Below are positions 25,218 to 34,308 of a DNA stretch of 64,000 bases, one piece after another. The notes beneath the pieces were generated by a model. That model searched no databases. It was not told the origin of the DNA and saw only the letters and a list, made by a program, of their open reading frames with translations. This DNA comes from Kitasatospora gansuensis (GTDB taxonomy: Bacteria > Actinomycetota > Actinomycetes > Streptomycetales > Streptomycetaceae): NCBI RefSeq assembly GCF_014203705.1, contig NZ_JACHJR010000001.1, forward strand, positions 5,270,001-5,334,000. Reading direction: 5' to 3'. Each line of letters begins with the position of its first letter. Within the stretch, counting starts at the first letter, position 1. The position numbers and the translations under genes were made by a program.

Positions 25218-26599
25218 TAGCGCAGCTGCACCCGGTGTTCGTTCAGCTGGGCGAGCACCGCGTGGTTGGCCTCCCAGCCATCCGGGAACTTCATCGTCAC
25301 CCCGAGCTGGACCGGCTCGGTCGCCGGGTGCTCGTCCAGCAGCTCGGGGATGCCGGCCCTGGCCACCACGATGCAGGCGTGCCGGTGCCGGGAGGCGAGG
25401 ACGCAGAGCCGCCCGGTCTCCAGGTGGAAGGCGGTGGCGTCCGGGCGGCCGGAGAGCGGGTGCAGCACGACGGTGACGTCGTACTCGCGGCCCTGCAGCC
25501 GGTTCGCGGTGTCCACGGTGACCGCGGGGCCGACCGAGCCGTCCACCGGCACGCCGAGCCGCAGCAGCGCGGCCCGGACGGCGGCCGCCTGGTCCCGGTG
25601 GGCGGTGCCGACCGCGATCCGGTCGGCGGTCAGCGGGGTGCTGCCCTGCTCCGAGTGCGCGGTCAGCCCCCGGGTGAGCAACCGGTGCACGGTGGCGGCG
25701 GTGGCGGCCACCGCCTGCGGATCCGTCCGGACGGTGTGCCGGGCGGGCAGCTCCAGCAGCGCCCAGCCGTGCTCGGCCGCCTCGTCGATCGCGGCGTCCA
25801 GCGCGGAGCCGTCCGGGGCGGTGCCGGTGGTCAGCCGCCGGTCGTCGGGCCCGGTGCCGGAGCGGAACGGGGTGTACGGGTAGAAGGCGGCCGAGATCAG
25901 CGGCGCGGCGGAGTACGGCAGCCGCCAGGAGACCGGCAGGCGGTGCGGCCGGATTTCCGGGTTGTGCGCGAGCAGGGTGACCACCGCGCTGCTGGACGGG
26001 TCGTAGGACAGGCCCGCCCACTGGTCGGTGCCGACCACCGTGAACGGGTCCAGCTGGCCCGGGTCGCCGACGAACAGGGCCCGGTCGAACAGCCCGGCCA
26101 CGGCGAGCAGCGCGTCCGAGCGCATCTGGTACGCCTCGTCCACGATCGCGTGCCGCCAGCGCGCCTCGGTCTTGACCCACTGCCACTTGGCCGCCGTGGA
26201 GATCACCACGTCCTGCTCCAGCAGGTCGCCGACCTTGGCGGCGGCGGTGACGTTGGCGTACCGGGACAGCTCGGCGGCGGGCTTGCCATCGGAGGCGTGC
26301 AGCCGGCCGATCGTCAGATCGGGACCCTTCTCGGCCAGCCGGCCGACCAGGTCGTCCACCTGACTGTTCGTCTGGGCCACGATCATCAGCTTCTCGCCGC
26401 CCGCCACCAGCTCCCGGGCGGCCCGCACCACCAGGGTCGACTTGCCCGCGCCCGGCGGCGAGTCGACCACCACCCCGCGCGGCGCCCCCGGGGCGGGGTG
26501 GACGGTGGCGGCCAGGATCGCGGCCACGGCGGAGTCGGCGGCGGCACCGGGGTGCTCGGGGGCCGGGCTGGTCTGACTGATGGTCATGCCGGTGGTCAT
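25217..26599 (-). CDS. Superfamily 1 (Upf1/Dna2-like) DNA/RNA helicase
   Basis: A 460-aa ATPase with all SF1 motifs: Walker A DSPPGAGKS (residues 46-54), Walker B AIVDEAYQM, motif III LFVGDPGQLDPF, motif V VTVDTANRLQGREYDVTVV and motif VI LCVLASRHRHACIVV. The order and spacing fit the AAA_11/AAA_12 Upf1/Dna2 group rather than UvrD. The ATG at 26599 overlaps the previous gene's stop (ATGA), so it is the third gene of a coupled operon with a RecB-family nuclease. It probably unwinds nucleic acid that the nuclease processes. The 3' end meets the palindromic element. Confidence 0.9.
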   Translation of the reverse strand: MTTGMTISQTSPAPEHPGAAADSAVAAILAATVHPAPGAPRGVVVDSPPGAGKSTLVVRAARELVAGGEKLMIVAQTNSQVDDLVGRLAEKGPDLTIGRLHASDGKPAAELSRYANVTAAAKVGDLLEQDVVISTAAKWQWVKTEARWRHAIVDEAYQMRSDALLAVAGLFDRALFVGDPGQLDPFTVVGTDQWAGLSYDPSSSAVVTLLAHNPEIRPHRLPVSWRLPYSAAPLISAAFYPYTPFRSGTGPDDRRLTTGTAPDGSALDAAIDEAAEHGWALLELPARHTVRTDPQAVAATAATVHRLLTRGLTAHSEQGSTPLTADRIAVGTAHRDQAAAVRAALLRLGVPVDGSVGPAVTVDTANRLQGREYDVTVVLHPLSGRPDATAFHLETGRLCVLASRHRHACIVVARAGIPELLDEHPATEPVQLGVTMKFPDGWEANHAVLAQLNEHRVQLR

Positions 26600-28170
26600 T
26601 CCCACTCTTCGGTGGCGGTAGGCGAACGATCGCTGCCGCCGGGCGGTCCGCCGTGCGTCCACGGCGTGTCGTCCGGCTCGGGGAGCGGGGCGGACTGGCG
26701 GGGCGTCAGCTCGAACAGGGTCAGCACGATCCGCTCCCCGGGCTCCGGCAGGCTGCCCGGCTCCGGCTCCTTCTTCCGGCCCATCCCGTTCAGCACCCGG
26801 ACGGTGACGGTGCCCGCGGCCTGGTCCGACCCGACGATCACCGCCTCCTGGGCCGAGCTGTGGTTGGCCCGGTACACCTTGCGGCCCGGGTCGGCGTGCG
26901 GGCGGTCGGTGGTCCGGATCACCAGCAGCGGGCGGGGCTTGGGGGAGCGGCCCGAGGTGTCGTACTCCGGGACCACCTCGGTGACCACCCCGGCGAACGC
27001 CTCGCCGGACAGCCGGTGCCCGGCCATCGCCAGCGGGTCGTCCAGCGCCTCCTGGACGTCCAGCCGGGCCTGCTCGCGCTCGCGCTGGGCCAGTTTGCGG
27101 GCGGCGGTGACCGCGTCGTCCTGCTTGGGCTGCGGCGGCTCGCCGGCCGCCAGCCGGTCGCGGTGGCCGGTGTAGGACCAGCGGTCGCCCTCCCAGCGCT
27201 CGGCCAGGTGGGCGGCCGGGGGGAGGGTGCGGAGCAGGTCGAGGCCGCGCCAGACGTCCTGCCAGGTGGGCAGCAGCACCCGGAGCAGCGCGGCGTGCAG
27301 CTCCTCGGCGGTCTGCTTGACCCGGAGCCTGGCCGGGTCGTCCTGGGCGGCGGCCAGCGCGGCGAGCGCCGTGTCGTGCCGGGTGATCGCCGGGGCCAGC
27401 ACCCGGGCGTCGAAGGCCGGGTCGGTGGCCGGGCCCGCCGGTGGGTGCAGCAACTGGCCGGCGGCGTCCCGCTCGGTCTCCACCCGGGTGGCCAGCTCGG
27501 CCCCGCCGACGCCGGACGGCGGTTCGTGCCAGGCGAGTTGGGCACCGAGGTGCTGGTCCTCCAGGTGGCTCTGACCGGTCGCCCAGTGCCGGGCCAGCAG
27601 CCCGGTCATCGGCAGCAGCAGACTGGATCCCGGGACCTGGGCCCGCTCGGTCAGATGCGTCAGCCAGCGGCCCAGCAGCGGCACCCTGGTCGGTGCCGGG
27701 TAGGGCCCCGGATCCGGGTCCTCGGCGGTGCGGCGGAACCGGGTGGACCGGCCGAGCAGCGCCAGGTGCTGGACCGAGCCGCTGTTCGGCACGATCAACT
27801 GCGGGGCGTCGGCGCAGAGTTCGCGGAAGGTCTGGGTCTTCTCGCCGGTCTCCGGATCCTTCTCGGTGCGCTCGATCTGCTCGACCTCGGCGCCGTACGA
27901 CTCCAGGTAGGGCACCAACTCGGCGGCGAAGTCGGCCAGGAACTCGAAGCGCTGACCGCGGTTCAGCGGCTGCGGCACCAGGTGCAGCCGGGGCGCATCC
28001 CGCTCGGTGCCGAGCAGCACCGCGAGCGGGGCACCGGCCTCACCGGCGGCGGCCAGCGGGATCAGCACCATCGGCCGGTCGGACAGGTGCCGGTGCCGGA
28101 CGGTGGCCAGCGGCTCGGCGTGCCCGCTGCGGACCGCCTCCAGCCGGGCCAGCGTCGAGAGCAGGCTCAC
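26596..28170 (-). CDS. Unknown protein, middle gene of the nuclease–helicase operon
   Basis: A 524-aa soluble protein I do not recognise. The GTG start overlaps the nuclease stop (GTGA), and its own stop overlaps the helicase ATG. The sequence has no signal peptide, membrane helix or cysteine cluster. Visible features are VLIPLAAAGEAGAPLAVLLG near the N-terminus, a charged helical block (AARKLAQREREQARLDVQEAL), and a C-terminal β-rich part with FAGVVTEVVPEYD and RPLLVIRTTDRP followed by VTVRVLNGMG, which looks like a small OB/SH3-type nucleic-acid-binding or adaptor domain. The coupling argues that it forms a complex with its two neighbours. Confidence 0.75.
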   Translation of the reverse strand: MSLLSTLARLEAVRSGHAEPLATVRHRHLSDRPMVLIPLAAAGEAGAPLAVLLGTERDAPRLHLVPQPLNRGQRFEFLADFAAELVPYLESYGAEVEQIERTEKDPETGEKTQTFRELCADAPQLIVPNSGSVQHLALLGRSTRFRRTAEDPDPGPYPAPTRVPLLGRWLTHLTERAQVPGSSLLLPMTGLLARHWATGQSHLEDQHLGAQLAWHEPPSGVGGAELATRVETERDAAGQLLHPPAGPATDPAFDARVLAPAITRHDTALAALAAAQDDPARLRVKQTAEELHAALLRVLLPTWQDVWRGLDLLRTLPPAAHLAERWEGDRWSYTGHRDRLAAGEPPQPKQDDAVTAARKLAQREREQARLDVQEALDDPLAMAGHRLSGEAFAGVVTEVVPEYDTSGRSPKPRPLLVIRTTDRPHADPGRKVYRANHSSAQEAVIVGSDQAAGTVTVRVLNGMGRKKEPEPGSLPEPGERIVLTLFELTPRQSAPLPEPDDTPWTHGGPPGGSDRSPTATEEWE

Positions 28171-29360
28171 TGGTCGGCTCCCGGGGCTTCTGCTGCGAGT
28201 GCCTCGGCGCGCAGGGCGGCCGCGTACGACAGGCGGGCGGCGGCCTCCTGGTCGGCCTGCGGGGCCTGGTCGGTGGCGGCCGCCAGGGCAGCGGTGACCG
28301 TCCGGAGGCTGCCCAACTCGCCCCGGACGCCCCGGCCGAGCTGCTCCACCGCGTCCGCGCAGCGGGCCTGTGCCCGGCAGTGGAAGCCCAGCTCGCAGGT
28401 GGAGAGGCAGTCCGGACTGTAGGCGGCCGGAACGGCGGCGACGGACTCGGTCAGCTCGGCCACCGGACGGGTCGGCACCCCGGCCTGATCCGGCGCCAGA
28501 TCGAAGCTGGTACCGACCGGGAGGGCGTCGAGCAGCTGCTCGATCCCGGTCAGCCGGGCCAGCTGCCGACGGGTGGTGGCCAGCTCGCGGCGGACGTCCA
28601 CCACGGTGGCGGTCGGCCGGTTGGAGAAGTCCCTCGGGCAGACCAGCAGCACGCTCAGCTCCGGGCTGCCGGGGAACTCGTCGGTGGCGTACGGGGACTG
28701 ATCGGCCGTCGTACCGGCCAGCCCGGCCGCCGTCTCCTGCAGCGCCAGCACGTACACCGCGGCCTGCCGGGCGGCCGCCCCGACCTTGGCCGGGTCGGCC
28801 GAACCGTCGATGATCGGGAAGGACTTGATCTCCACCACCGTGCAGCGGCCGCCGTGCACCACCACCGCGTCCGGCTCCAGGTAGGCCGGGCTGCCCGCCA
28901 CGGTGAGCCGGAACATCGGGTGGTCGAGCAGCGTCCAGCGCCCGGGATCGGCGGCGGCCTCGGCCAGCGCCTGGGCCGTCCGCTCGGCCCGGGTCGCGGG
29001 GGCCGAGCGCGGCAGCAAGCCGGGCACGGCCAGCTCGACGCCCTCGGGCGGCGCGCCGAGCAGCCGGCGGAGCGGCTCCAGCAGCGCCGCGTAGCCGTCG
29101 TCCTTGAGGCGGGCCTCGAAGACGTTCCCCCGGGTGATCGCGAACGGGGACTGCCCGAACGGCGCCGGGTGCCCGAGCCGCTCGGCGACCGCCCCCTTGT
29201 CGACCCCCGCCGCGTCCAGCACCGCGCGACGGCGGCACCCCGGATTGGCGGCGAGCGCGGCCAGCGCCCGGGCGTCGAGGCTGCGCTGCGGCGCCGGGCC
29301 GCGCAGATCACGGAGCCGCCGCGCGACCGGCTCCGCCTGCCCGTAGGTCAAGACGTTCAT
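28167..29360 (-). CDS. RecB/Cas4-family PD-(D/E)XK nuclease with a predicted Fe-S cluster
   Basis: A 397-aa protein. The nuclease core is visible: GNVFE (E82), EPD with D164, VEIKS (E177-x-K179) and the RecB-family QAAVY motif (Q199 to Y203). Near the C-terminus CLSTCELGFHCRAQARC supplies four clustered cysteines, as in Cas4, AddB and Dna2-type nucleases that bind [4Fe-4S]. The ATG at 29360 opens a three-gene coupled operon with the unknown 524-aa protein and an SF1 helicase, making a split equivalent of nuclease-helicases such as Dna2. Roles in DNA end processing or phage defence are plausible; none is shown. It shares a 162-base upstream region with the divergent phosphatase gene. Confidence 0.85.
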   Translation of the reverse strand: MNVLTYGQAEPVARRLRDLRGPAPQRSLDARALAALAANPGCRRRAVLDAAGVDKGAVAERLGHPAPFGQSPFAITRGNVFEARLKDDGYAALLEPLRRLLGAPPEGVELAVPGLLPRSAPATRAERTAQALAEAAADPGRWTLLDHPMFRLTVAGSPAYLEPDAVVVHGGRCTVVEIKSFPIIDGSADPAKVGAAARQAAVYVLALQETAAGLAGTTADQSPYATDEFPGSPELSVLLVCPRDFSNRPTATVVDVRRELATTRRQLARLTGIEQLLDALPVGTSFDLAPDQAGVPTRPVAELTESVAAVPAAYSPDCLSTCELGFHCRAQARCADAVEQLGRGVRGELGSLRTVTAALAAATDQAPQADQEAAARLSYAAALRAEALAAEAPGADQ

Positions 29361-29522
29361 GGTGCGGCCAAGTCTCGCACCCGGCACCGACAAACCACCC
29401 CGGAACGCGCTCCCCGGACCTTCCGGGGCCATCCGGACCCTGGACGGCCACGCCGGAGTACCCGGCCGGTGAGGGATCATGGGGAGGTCGAATCAGCACC
29501 CTTGTCTGCGAGGAGTTCGCTC

Positions 29523-30170
29523 ATGCCCGCCCGTATCGTGCTTGTCCGGCATGGCGAGACCGCCTGGTCGGCCAGCGGCCAGCACACCGGCCGTACCGAC
29601 ATCCCGCTCACCGAGGAGGGCCGCAGGATGGCCCTGGCCCTCGGGGCCCGGCTGGCCAAGGCACCGTGGAACGGCCTGCCGGACGCCCTCGTCTACACCA
29701 GCCCGCTGTCCCGGGCCAAGGAGACCTGCGAGCTGGCCGGTTTCGGCGACCGGGCGGTCGAACGGGACGAACTGCTGGAGTGGGACTACGGCCAGTACGA
29801 GGGCCGCACCGGCCCCGACATCCGGGCCACCGACCACCCCGGTTGGCTGATCTGGCGGGACGGCGTCCCCGGCGGCGAGAAGCTCGCCGACGTGGCGGCG
29901 CGGGTGGACGCCTTCCTCGCGGAGCTCAACTCCGCACACGGGACGCCGGATCCGGACACCACCACCATGCACTGCGCCGACCGCGACGTGGTGCTGTTCG
30001 CGCACGGGCACCTGCTGCGGATCCTGACGGCGCGGTGGCTGGGGCTGCCGCCCGAGTTCGCGCAGCGGTTCAAGCTCGGGACGGCGGCGCTTTCGGTGCT
30101 GTCGTGGGAGTACGGGGCGCCGGCGGTGGAGATCTGGAACGACACCAGTCACCTTGTGCACTCTGACTAG
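29523..30170 (+). CDS. Histidine phosphatase superfamily protein (phosphoglycerate-mutase-like)
   Basis: A 215-aa cytosolic phosphatase. The catalytic motif is VLVRHGETAW (RHG, His10), with SPLSRAKET, the acid-region ELLEWDYGQYEGRT and the second histidine in VVLFAHGHLLRIL. These are characteristic of the dPGM-like branch that dephosphorylates small metabolites; the physiological substrate cannot be inferred. GAGGAG lies eight bases before the ATG. It is followed by a 150-base gap containing a long inverted repeat and a convergent regulator gene. Confidence 0.92.
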   Translation: MPARIVLVRHGETAWSASGQHTGRTDIPLTEEGRRMALALGARLAKAPWNGLPDALVYTSPLSRAKETCELAGFGDRAVERDELLEWDYGQYEGRTGPDIRATDHPGWLIWRDGVPGGEKLADVAARVDAFLAELNSAHGTPDPDTTTMHCADRDVVLFAHGHLLRILTARWLGLPPEFAQRFKLGTAALSVLSWEYGAPAVEIWNDTSHLVHSD

Positions 30171-30181
30171 GCATCTACGGT

Positions 30182-30297
30182 CAGGGGCTCGGGGAACTGC
30201 GAGGGTTCGTGGCTGGCGGGTATCACTGCGAAAGTGCCTGACCAGTTACGTACGTTGAACGCTCCTGAGGCTGGCGTCGCAGTTCCCCGAGCCCCTG
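30182..30297. repeat. 21-bp inverted repeat between convergent genes (dispersed repeat copies 2 and 3)
   Basis: CAGGGGCTCGGGGAACTGCGA (given here as 30182-30202) is exactly inverted at 30277-30297, with a 74-base spacer. The right arm, extended to 30259, repeats the block at 17035-17074. Between the phosphatase and regulator stops the pair can form a long stem acting as a bidirectional terminator. Confidence 0.65.
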
Positions 30298-30321
30298 GTT
30301 TCAGATGGCTGAGCGCCTGCG

Positions 30322-31683
30322 TCAGGCGGCGTCGTACGTGGTGAAGAACGCGGCGACCTCCGGGACGGTGCGGTGTGGGCGCAGCCGGTCTGCGGTGGTG
30401 GCGAGCATGCTGCGGATGCGGGCCGAGCGGACCTGGCCGAGCAGGGTGGCGGCGGCCGTGCCGTGGACCGCTGCGCCGGCCAGGTCGCCGAGGCCGAGGC
30501 GGTCGTGGGCGAGTTCGGCGGTGTAGAGGACCCGGTTGCGGACGAAGTGCGGTTCCTGCAGGGAGATCGCCCGGCTGACCCGGTCGGTGGCCCGGTCGAA
30601 CTCGCCGAGGGCGGACCAGCACTGGGCCTCCAGGCCGGCGATCTCCGCCTCGCCGAAGAAGCTCATCCACTCCGGGTCGGCCTCCGACTCGCCGCGGTCG
30701 AAGAGGGTGTGGGCCCGGCCCAACGCCCGTTCGCAGGCGGCCCGGTCGCGCAGCAGCGCCCAGGCCCCGGCCTCCCGCATGACCAGCAGCGAGAGCAGCC
30801 GGTCGGAGTCCAGGTGCCGGGCCGCGGCCTGCCCGGCCTGGGCGGCCCGGAGGGCTTCCCTGGCCCGGCCCGCGTCCCGCGCCAGGAAGGCGCTGTTGGA
30901 GAAGACGTGCGCCTCCAGGGCCGCGTCGTTGGCCATCCGGGCGGTGGCGAGCGCCTCGGAGTAGAACGAGCGGGCGTCCGCCAGGCGGTTCGAGTCGTGG
31001 GCCAACCACCCGACCGAGATGGCCAGTTCGCCCGCCCCGGACTGCAGTCGGCGCTCGGTGGCGGCGCTGTACTCGCCGTCGTTGAGCATCACGTACGCGC
31101 CGCGCAGCGACTGCCCGGCCAGCTCGAACAGGGCGTCCGCGCCGTGCACGTCGTCCAGCAGCCGGATGTCGCGGACGGCCTGCTCGACCCCGAGCACCTC
31201 GGCCGCGCCGACCCGGCGCGGGGGCGGGACGGCCGGCGTCGCGGCCTGCGCGGGCAGGTCGAGGCCGAGCGCGGTCACCAGGGCGGTGGAACCGCCGTTC
31301 AGGAATGTACGGCGACGCACGTCGTCGTTCTCCTCGTCGGGATGGTACGAGTCGTCGAGCCGGTTCGGCCCGCCCGGCCCGAGCCTGGGGGCCGGGACCG
31401 ACGGCGGGTCGGCCGCGCGGCGGCGGACCGCCGTACGCGGGGTGAACCCGAGCTCGGACAGGGAGCGGTCCGGCCACATGTGCCGGAACACCCGCTCGTA
31501 GGCGTAGTTGGGACAGCGGATCTCCCCGGCCTCCACCCGGCCGATGTAGCGGGCGTCGCAGGAGACGTGTTCGCCGATCTCCCGGGCGGCCCGGCGGATC
31601 GCCACCGCGAACTCGCCGGGGGAGAGGTCGCCGCGCAGGGCTCGCATGGCGGCGTTGGGGGTGAGGGGCCTCTTGGCTGCCAT
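30322..31683 (-). CDS. XRE-like transcriptional regulator with TPR-type C-terminus
   Basis: A 453-aa regulator. Residues 1-75 form a helix-turn-helix region (MRALRGDLSPGEFAVAIRRAAREIGEHVSCDARYIGRVEAGEIRCPNYAYERVF) of the Cro/XRE type. A short linker leads to VRRRTFLNGG, a motif often seen before the sensor part in streptomycete regulators. The C-terminal 300 residues are repetitive helices with LGRAHTLFDRGESEAD, TPR-like, suited to peptide or protein binding. The ATG at 31683 starts at MAAKRPLTPN; upstream in-frame codons have poor character. The target is unknown; its upstream gap of 343 bases is long and low in GC near 31830. Confidence 0.85.
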   Translation of the reverse strand: MAAKRPLTPNAAMRALRGDLSPGEFAVAIRRAAREIGEHVSCDARYIGRVEAGEIRCPNYAYERVFRHMWPDRSLSELGFTPRTAVRRRAADPPSVPAPRLGPGGPNRLDDSYHPDEENDDVRRRTFLNGGSTALVTALGLDLPAQAATPAVPPPRRVGAAEVLGVEQAVRDIRLLDDVHGADALFELAGQSLRGAYVMLNDGEYSAATERRLQSGAGELAISVGWLAHDSNRLADARSFYSEALATARMANDAALEAHVFSNSAFLARDAGRAREALRAAQAGQAAARHLDSDRLLSLLVMREAGAWALLRDRAACERALGRAHTLFDRGESEADPEWMSFFGEAEIAGLEAQCWSALGEFDRATDRVSRAISLQEPHFVRNRVLYTAELAHDRLGLGDLAGAAVHGTAAATLLGQVRSARIRSMLATTADRLRPHRTVPEVAAFFTTYDAA

Positions 31684-32026
31684 CTGGTGCGCTCCGAGCT
31701 GGTGCGTCGGGGGTCGGTCCGTGGTGCGTCCGTGATCGGTGGTGCCGGTGGCCCGGGCGGGCCTCGATCCAGCGCAGAGAGTACTCGCCGTCACGGACCG
31801 AACACGTCCGGTTGTGGGGTGATCTACGGTCAATTGGCATCAAATCGGGCGCTGTTGCCGAGATCCGCCATGAAATGCCATGCCTTGCTGTACGTCGCCC
31901 CGTGGCCTTTCGGGGCCGCCCGGCGTTGTCCTGATACGTGGAAGCCCACCGTCGTGCCCCCACCGATCCGGTCCTTCGATCGAGCGACTCCAGGCTTCCG
32001 ACCTGACGAGGTGACAGGAGGGCCCC
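31684..32026. other. Divergent intergenic region between the XRE regulator and a small gene
   Basis: A 343-base gap serving both genes. It contains a local GC dip (ATCTACGGTCAATTGGCATC, 31820-31839), which probably holds the regulator's promoter. CAGGAGGG near 32013-32020 is the ribosome site of the following gene. I see no convincing operator, RNA gene or repeat. Confidence 0.4.
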
Positions 32027-32446
32027 ATGGCCACCGGACTTCCGCAGTACCGACGCATCGCGGCCGGGGCAGGCCGGAGCCTCCCCGGCCCGGCGCCGGC
32101 CCCGATCCCCGCCCAGGTGGGCTTCGACACCGTCACCGTCCCGGTCCGGCACGGCCTGGAGACGGTGGACATCCTCCGGCTCCGCCGGGCCTGCGGCACG
32201 GTGCACCAGACCGGCGGCGGATCGGCGATCGCATTCCTGGTCCCCGCCGGGGTCGCCGGGCAGTGGCACCTGCCCGGCACCAGCTGTACGGCGGGGGCCA
32301 AGCAGCTCCCCGCGACCGACCCGCGCTGGGTGATGCCGCCCGCCGGTCCGGCCGCCTCGGCCCGGGCGACCGACCCGTGGGTGCTCCGCTCGGCGCTCTG
32401 CGAGGCGGCCTGCACCCTGACGGCGAGCGGCCTCGGCCCGCTCTGA
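32027..32446 (+). CDS. Conserved hypothetical protein (139 aa)
   Basis: CAGGAGGG lies six bases upstream of the ATG, so translation is likely. The product begins MATGLPQYRRIAAG and has a Pro/Ala-rich first 30 residues, then VGFDTVTVPVRHGLETVDILRLRRACG, a SAIAFLVPAGVAGQWHLPGTSC strand region and a C-terminal helix with ATDPWVLRSALCEAACTL. Proteins of this layout are common in streptomycetes and have no assigned function. There is no signal peptide or membrane helix. The divergent XRE regulator may control it. Confidence 0.65.
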   Translation: MATGLPQYRRIAAGAGRSLPGPAPAPIPAQVGFDTVTVPVRHGLETVDILRLRRACGTVHQTGGGSAIAFLVPAGVAGQWHLPGTSCTAGAKQLPATDPRWVMPPAGPAASARATDPWVLRSALCEAACTLTASGLGPL

Positions 32447-32521
32447 CCTGCGCCCTCGTCCTGCCGCCGTCCCCCCGTCACCGCGCCGCCCGGGGCGGTC
32501 GGCCCGCCCAACCCGGCGATA

Positions 32522-33454
32522 ATGGGCCCCATGGGACGCAGCAACCGGGCCGGTCGGGCTCGCACCGAGGCCGAGCCCGCCACGACGGCCCCCGCCGGGT
32601 CGCCCGGCGGCCGTACGCACGCACAGGGGTCGCTGGCCCGCCCGGTCGGCTCCGGCCTGGCCGAGCTGATCCCGGACCGTGACCGCCCCAGTGCTTGGAC
32701 GCTGCTGCTCGACGGAGCTCCGCAGTCCCTGGTCGACCTGGCCGACCCGAGCCACCTGGGCTTCGAGTACCAGCGCCGCCTCGGCCACCTGATCGACCTC
32801 GCGGCCCCGCCCGGCAAGCCGATCACCGTGCTGCACCTGGGCGGTGGCGCCCTGACGCTGGCCCGCTACACCGCCGCGACCCGGCCGAGGTCCCGTCAGC
32901 AGGTCGCCGAGATCGACCCCGAGCTGACCGAACTGGTGCGCGCCGAACTGCCGTTGGAGCGCACCTGGCAGATCAAGGTGCGCGGTGCCGACGCGCGTGC
33001 GGTGCTCGAACGGACCCCCGAGGGCACCGTCGACCTGGTGATCGCCGACATCTTCTCGGGCGCCAGGACCCCGGCCCACTGCGCCACGACCGAGTTCGCC
33101 GCGCTGGCCGCCCGGGCGCTCGCCCCCGGTGGCCGGTACGCCGCGAACATCGCCGACGGCGGGACGCTGGGCTTCGCCCGCTCCCAGGTCGCCACCCTGC
33201 TGGCGGTTTTCCCGGAGGTCTGTCTGACGGCCGATCCGGCGGTGCTGCGGGGCAAGCGGTTCGGCAACCTGATCCTGACCGCCGCTCACCAGCCGTTGCC
33301 GCTGGACGAGTTGGGCCGCCGGGTGGCCTCCGACTCCTACCTCGGCCGGATCGAACACGGCCGCCCGTTGGCCGACTTCACCGCCGGCGCCGTCCCGGCC
33401 ACCGACGCCACGGCGGCACCCTCCCCGGCGCCCCCGCCGGGCGTCTTCCGCTGA
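32522..33454 (+). CDS. Spermidine-synthase-like SAM-dependent enzyme
   Basis: A 310-aa protein of the spermidine synthase/methyltransferase fold. After a Gly/Ala-rich N-terminus it has HLGFEYQRRLGHLIDL, the nucleotide-binding VLHLGGGALTLARY (motif I), QQVAEIDPEL (acidic end of β2), DLVIADIFSGARTP and the C-terminal RFGNLILTA. Polyamine synthases keep a D in the DIFS-type motif, as here, but the short N-terminal domain and lack of the usual substrate residues make the true substrate uncertain. Two ATGs (32522, 32531) are possible starts; neither has a clear ribosome site. It is monocistronic. Confidence 0.82.
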   Translation: MGPMGRSNRAGRARTEAEPATTAPAGSPGGRTHAQGSLARPVGSGLAELIPDRDRPSAWTLLLDGAPQSLVDLADPSHLGFEYQRRLGHLIDLAAPPGKPITVLHLGGGALTLARYTAATRPRSRQQVAEIDPELTELVRAELPLERTWQIKVRGADARAVLERTPEGTVDLVIADIFSGARTPAHCATTEFAALAARALAPGGRYAANIADGGTLGFARSQVATLLAVFPEVCLTADPAVLRGKRFGNLILTAAHQPLPLDELGRRVASDSYLGRIEHGRPLADFTAGAVPATDATAAPSPAPPPGVFR

Positions 33455-33491
33455 CCCTGGCTCAACTGGCCCGACATCAGCTGACCCGACG

Positions 33492-34262
33492 TCAGTGCCC
33501 GCTGGGGATGCCCCGGTGCTTGTACATCGCCGCCCCGGTGAGCAGCAGTCCGGCCGCGATCGGGACCAGCACGGCGGTGAGCTTGCCCTCGGTCTCCACC
33601 GGCGCGGCGGTGGCCACCGTCGGCTCCGGCTGGACGGCCTCCCAACTGCCCTGCACCAGCTGGACGTCGGTGGCCCTGGCGACCGCCGCGGACCGGCCGG
33701 GAGCGGCGGTGGTGACCGCCGACGCCGACTCGGCCACCGTCGGGCGCAGCGCGGCGCCGACGGCCAACGGGGTGTCCGCCGGCGCCGTCTCGGCACCCCC
33801 GGTGGACCGGGAGGCCCTGGGCTCGCCGTCCCCCCGGGGCTGCGGCGGCACGGCGGGCAGCAGGACCGCCGCGATCGCGAAGGCGTCCGGCACCGTGGTG
33901 GCCTGGCCGGGCAGCGGCAGCCCGTCGGTCCTGATCCGGTCCTGCAGGGCGCGGGCCACCGAGGCGGTCTGCTGCTCCAGTACGGGCACCGTCGCCCCGG
34001 TCAGGCGGCCCAACAGCTCAGGGGCGTCGGCCTGGTTGACCAGGTCGGTGACGGCCGGGCCGTCACTGGCGTACGCGCTGGTCACCCCGAGGCCGATCCC
34101 CCAGACGTGGGCGAGCACCGCGCCGGCGGCGAGTGTCCGGGCCCGGGGGCGGGGCAGCCGTCCTCGGCCCCGCTCCCCTCGCTCCGGGCCCGGACGCTCC
34201 TGACACTCCGGGTCGCCGCTCGGGCCCTCGACTCGCGGCCGGGCCGCGTGATTTGCTCGCAC
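33492..34262 (-). CDS. Exported protein with N-terminal signal and C-terminal membrane anchor
   Basis: A 256-aa protein. An Arg-rich N-terminus (to about residue 42) is followed by the hydrophobic TLAAGAVLAHVWGIGLGVTSAYA, ending in a good signal-peptidase site. The middle is Ala/Pro/Thr-rich with a helical segment VTDLVNQADAPELLGRLTGATVPVLEQQ. The C-terminus has a single helix, LTAVLVPIAAGLLLTGAAMY, and a short basic tail KHRGIPSGH, so the topology is outside with a C-terminal anchor. The GTG start has no clear ribosome site. The family is not recognised; a cell-envelope role is inferred. Confidence 0.7.
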   Translation of the reverse strand: MRANHAARPRVEGPSGDPECQERPGPERGERGRGRLPRPRARTLAAGAVLAHVWGIGLGVTSAYASDGPAVTDLVNQADAPELLGRLTGATVPVLEQQTASVARALQDRIRTDGLPLPGQATTVPDAFAIAAVLLPAVPPQPRGDGEPRASRSTGGAETAPADTPLAVGAALRPTVAESASAVTTAAPGRSAAVARATDVQLVQGSWEAVQPEPTVATAAPVETEGKLTAVLVPIAAGLLLTGAAMYKHRGIPSGH

Positions 34263-34308
34263 GACAAGAGAGAACGACCGGTCGGGTGGTCAGGTCACGC
34301 CGCCGTCG

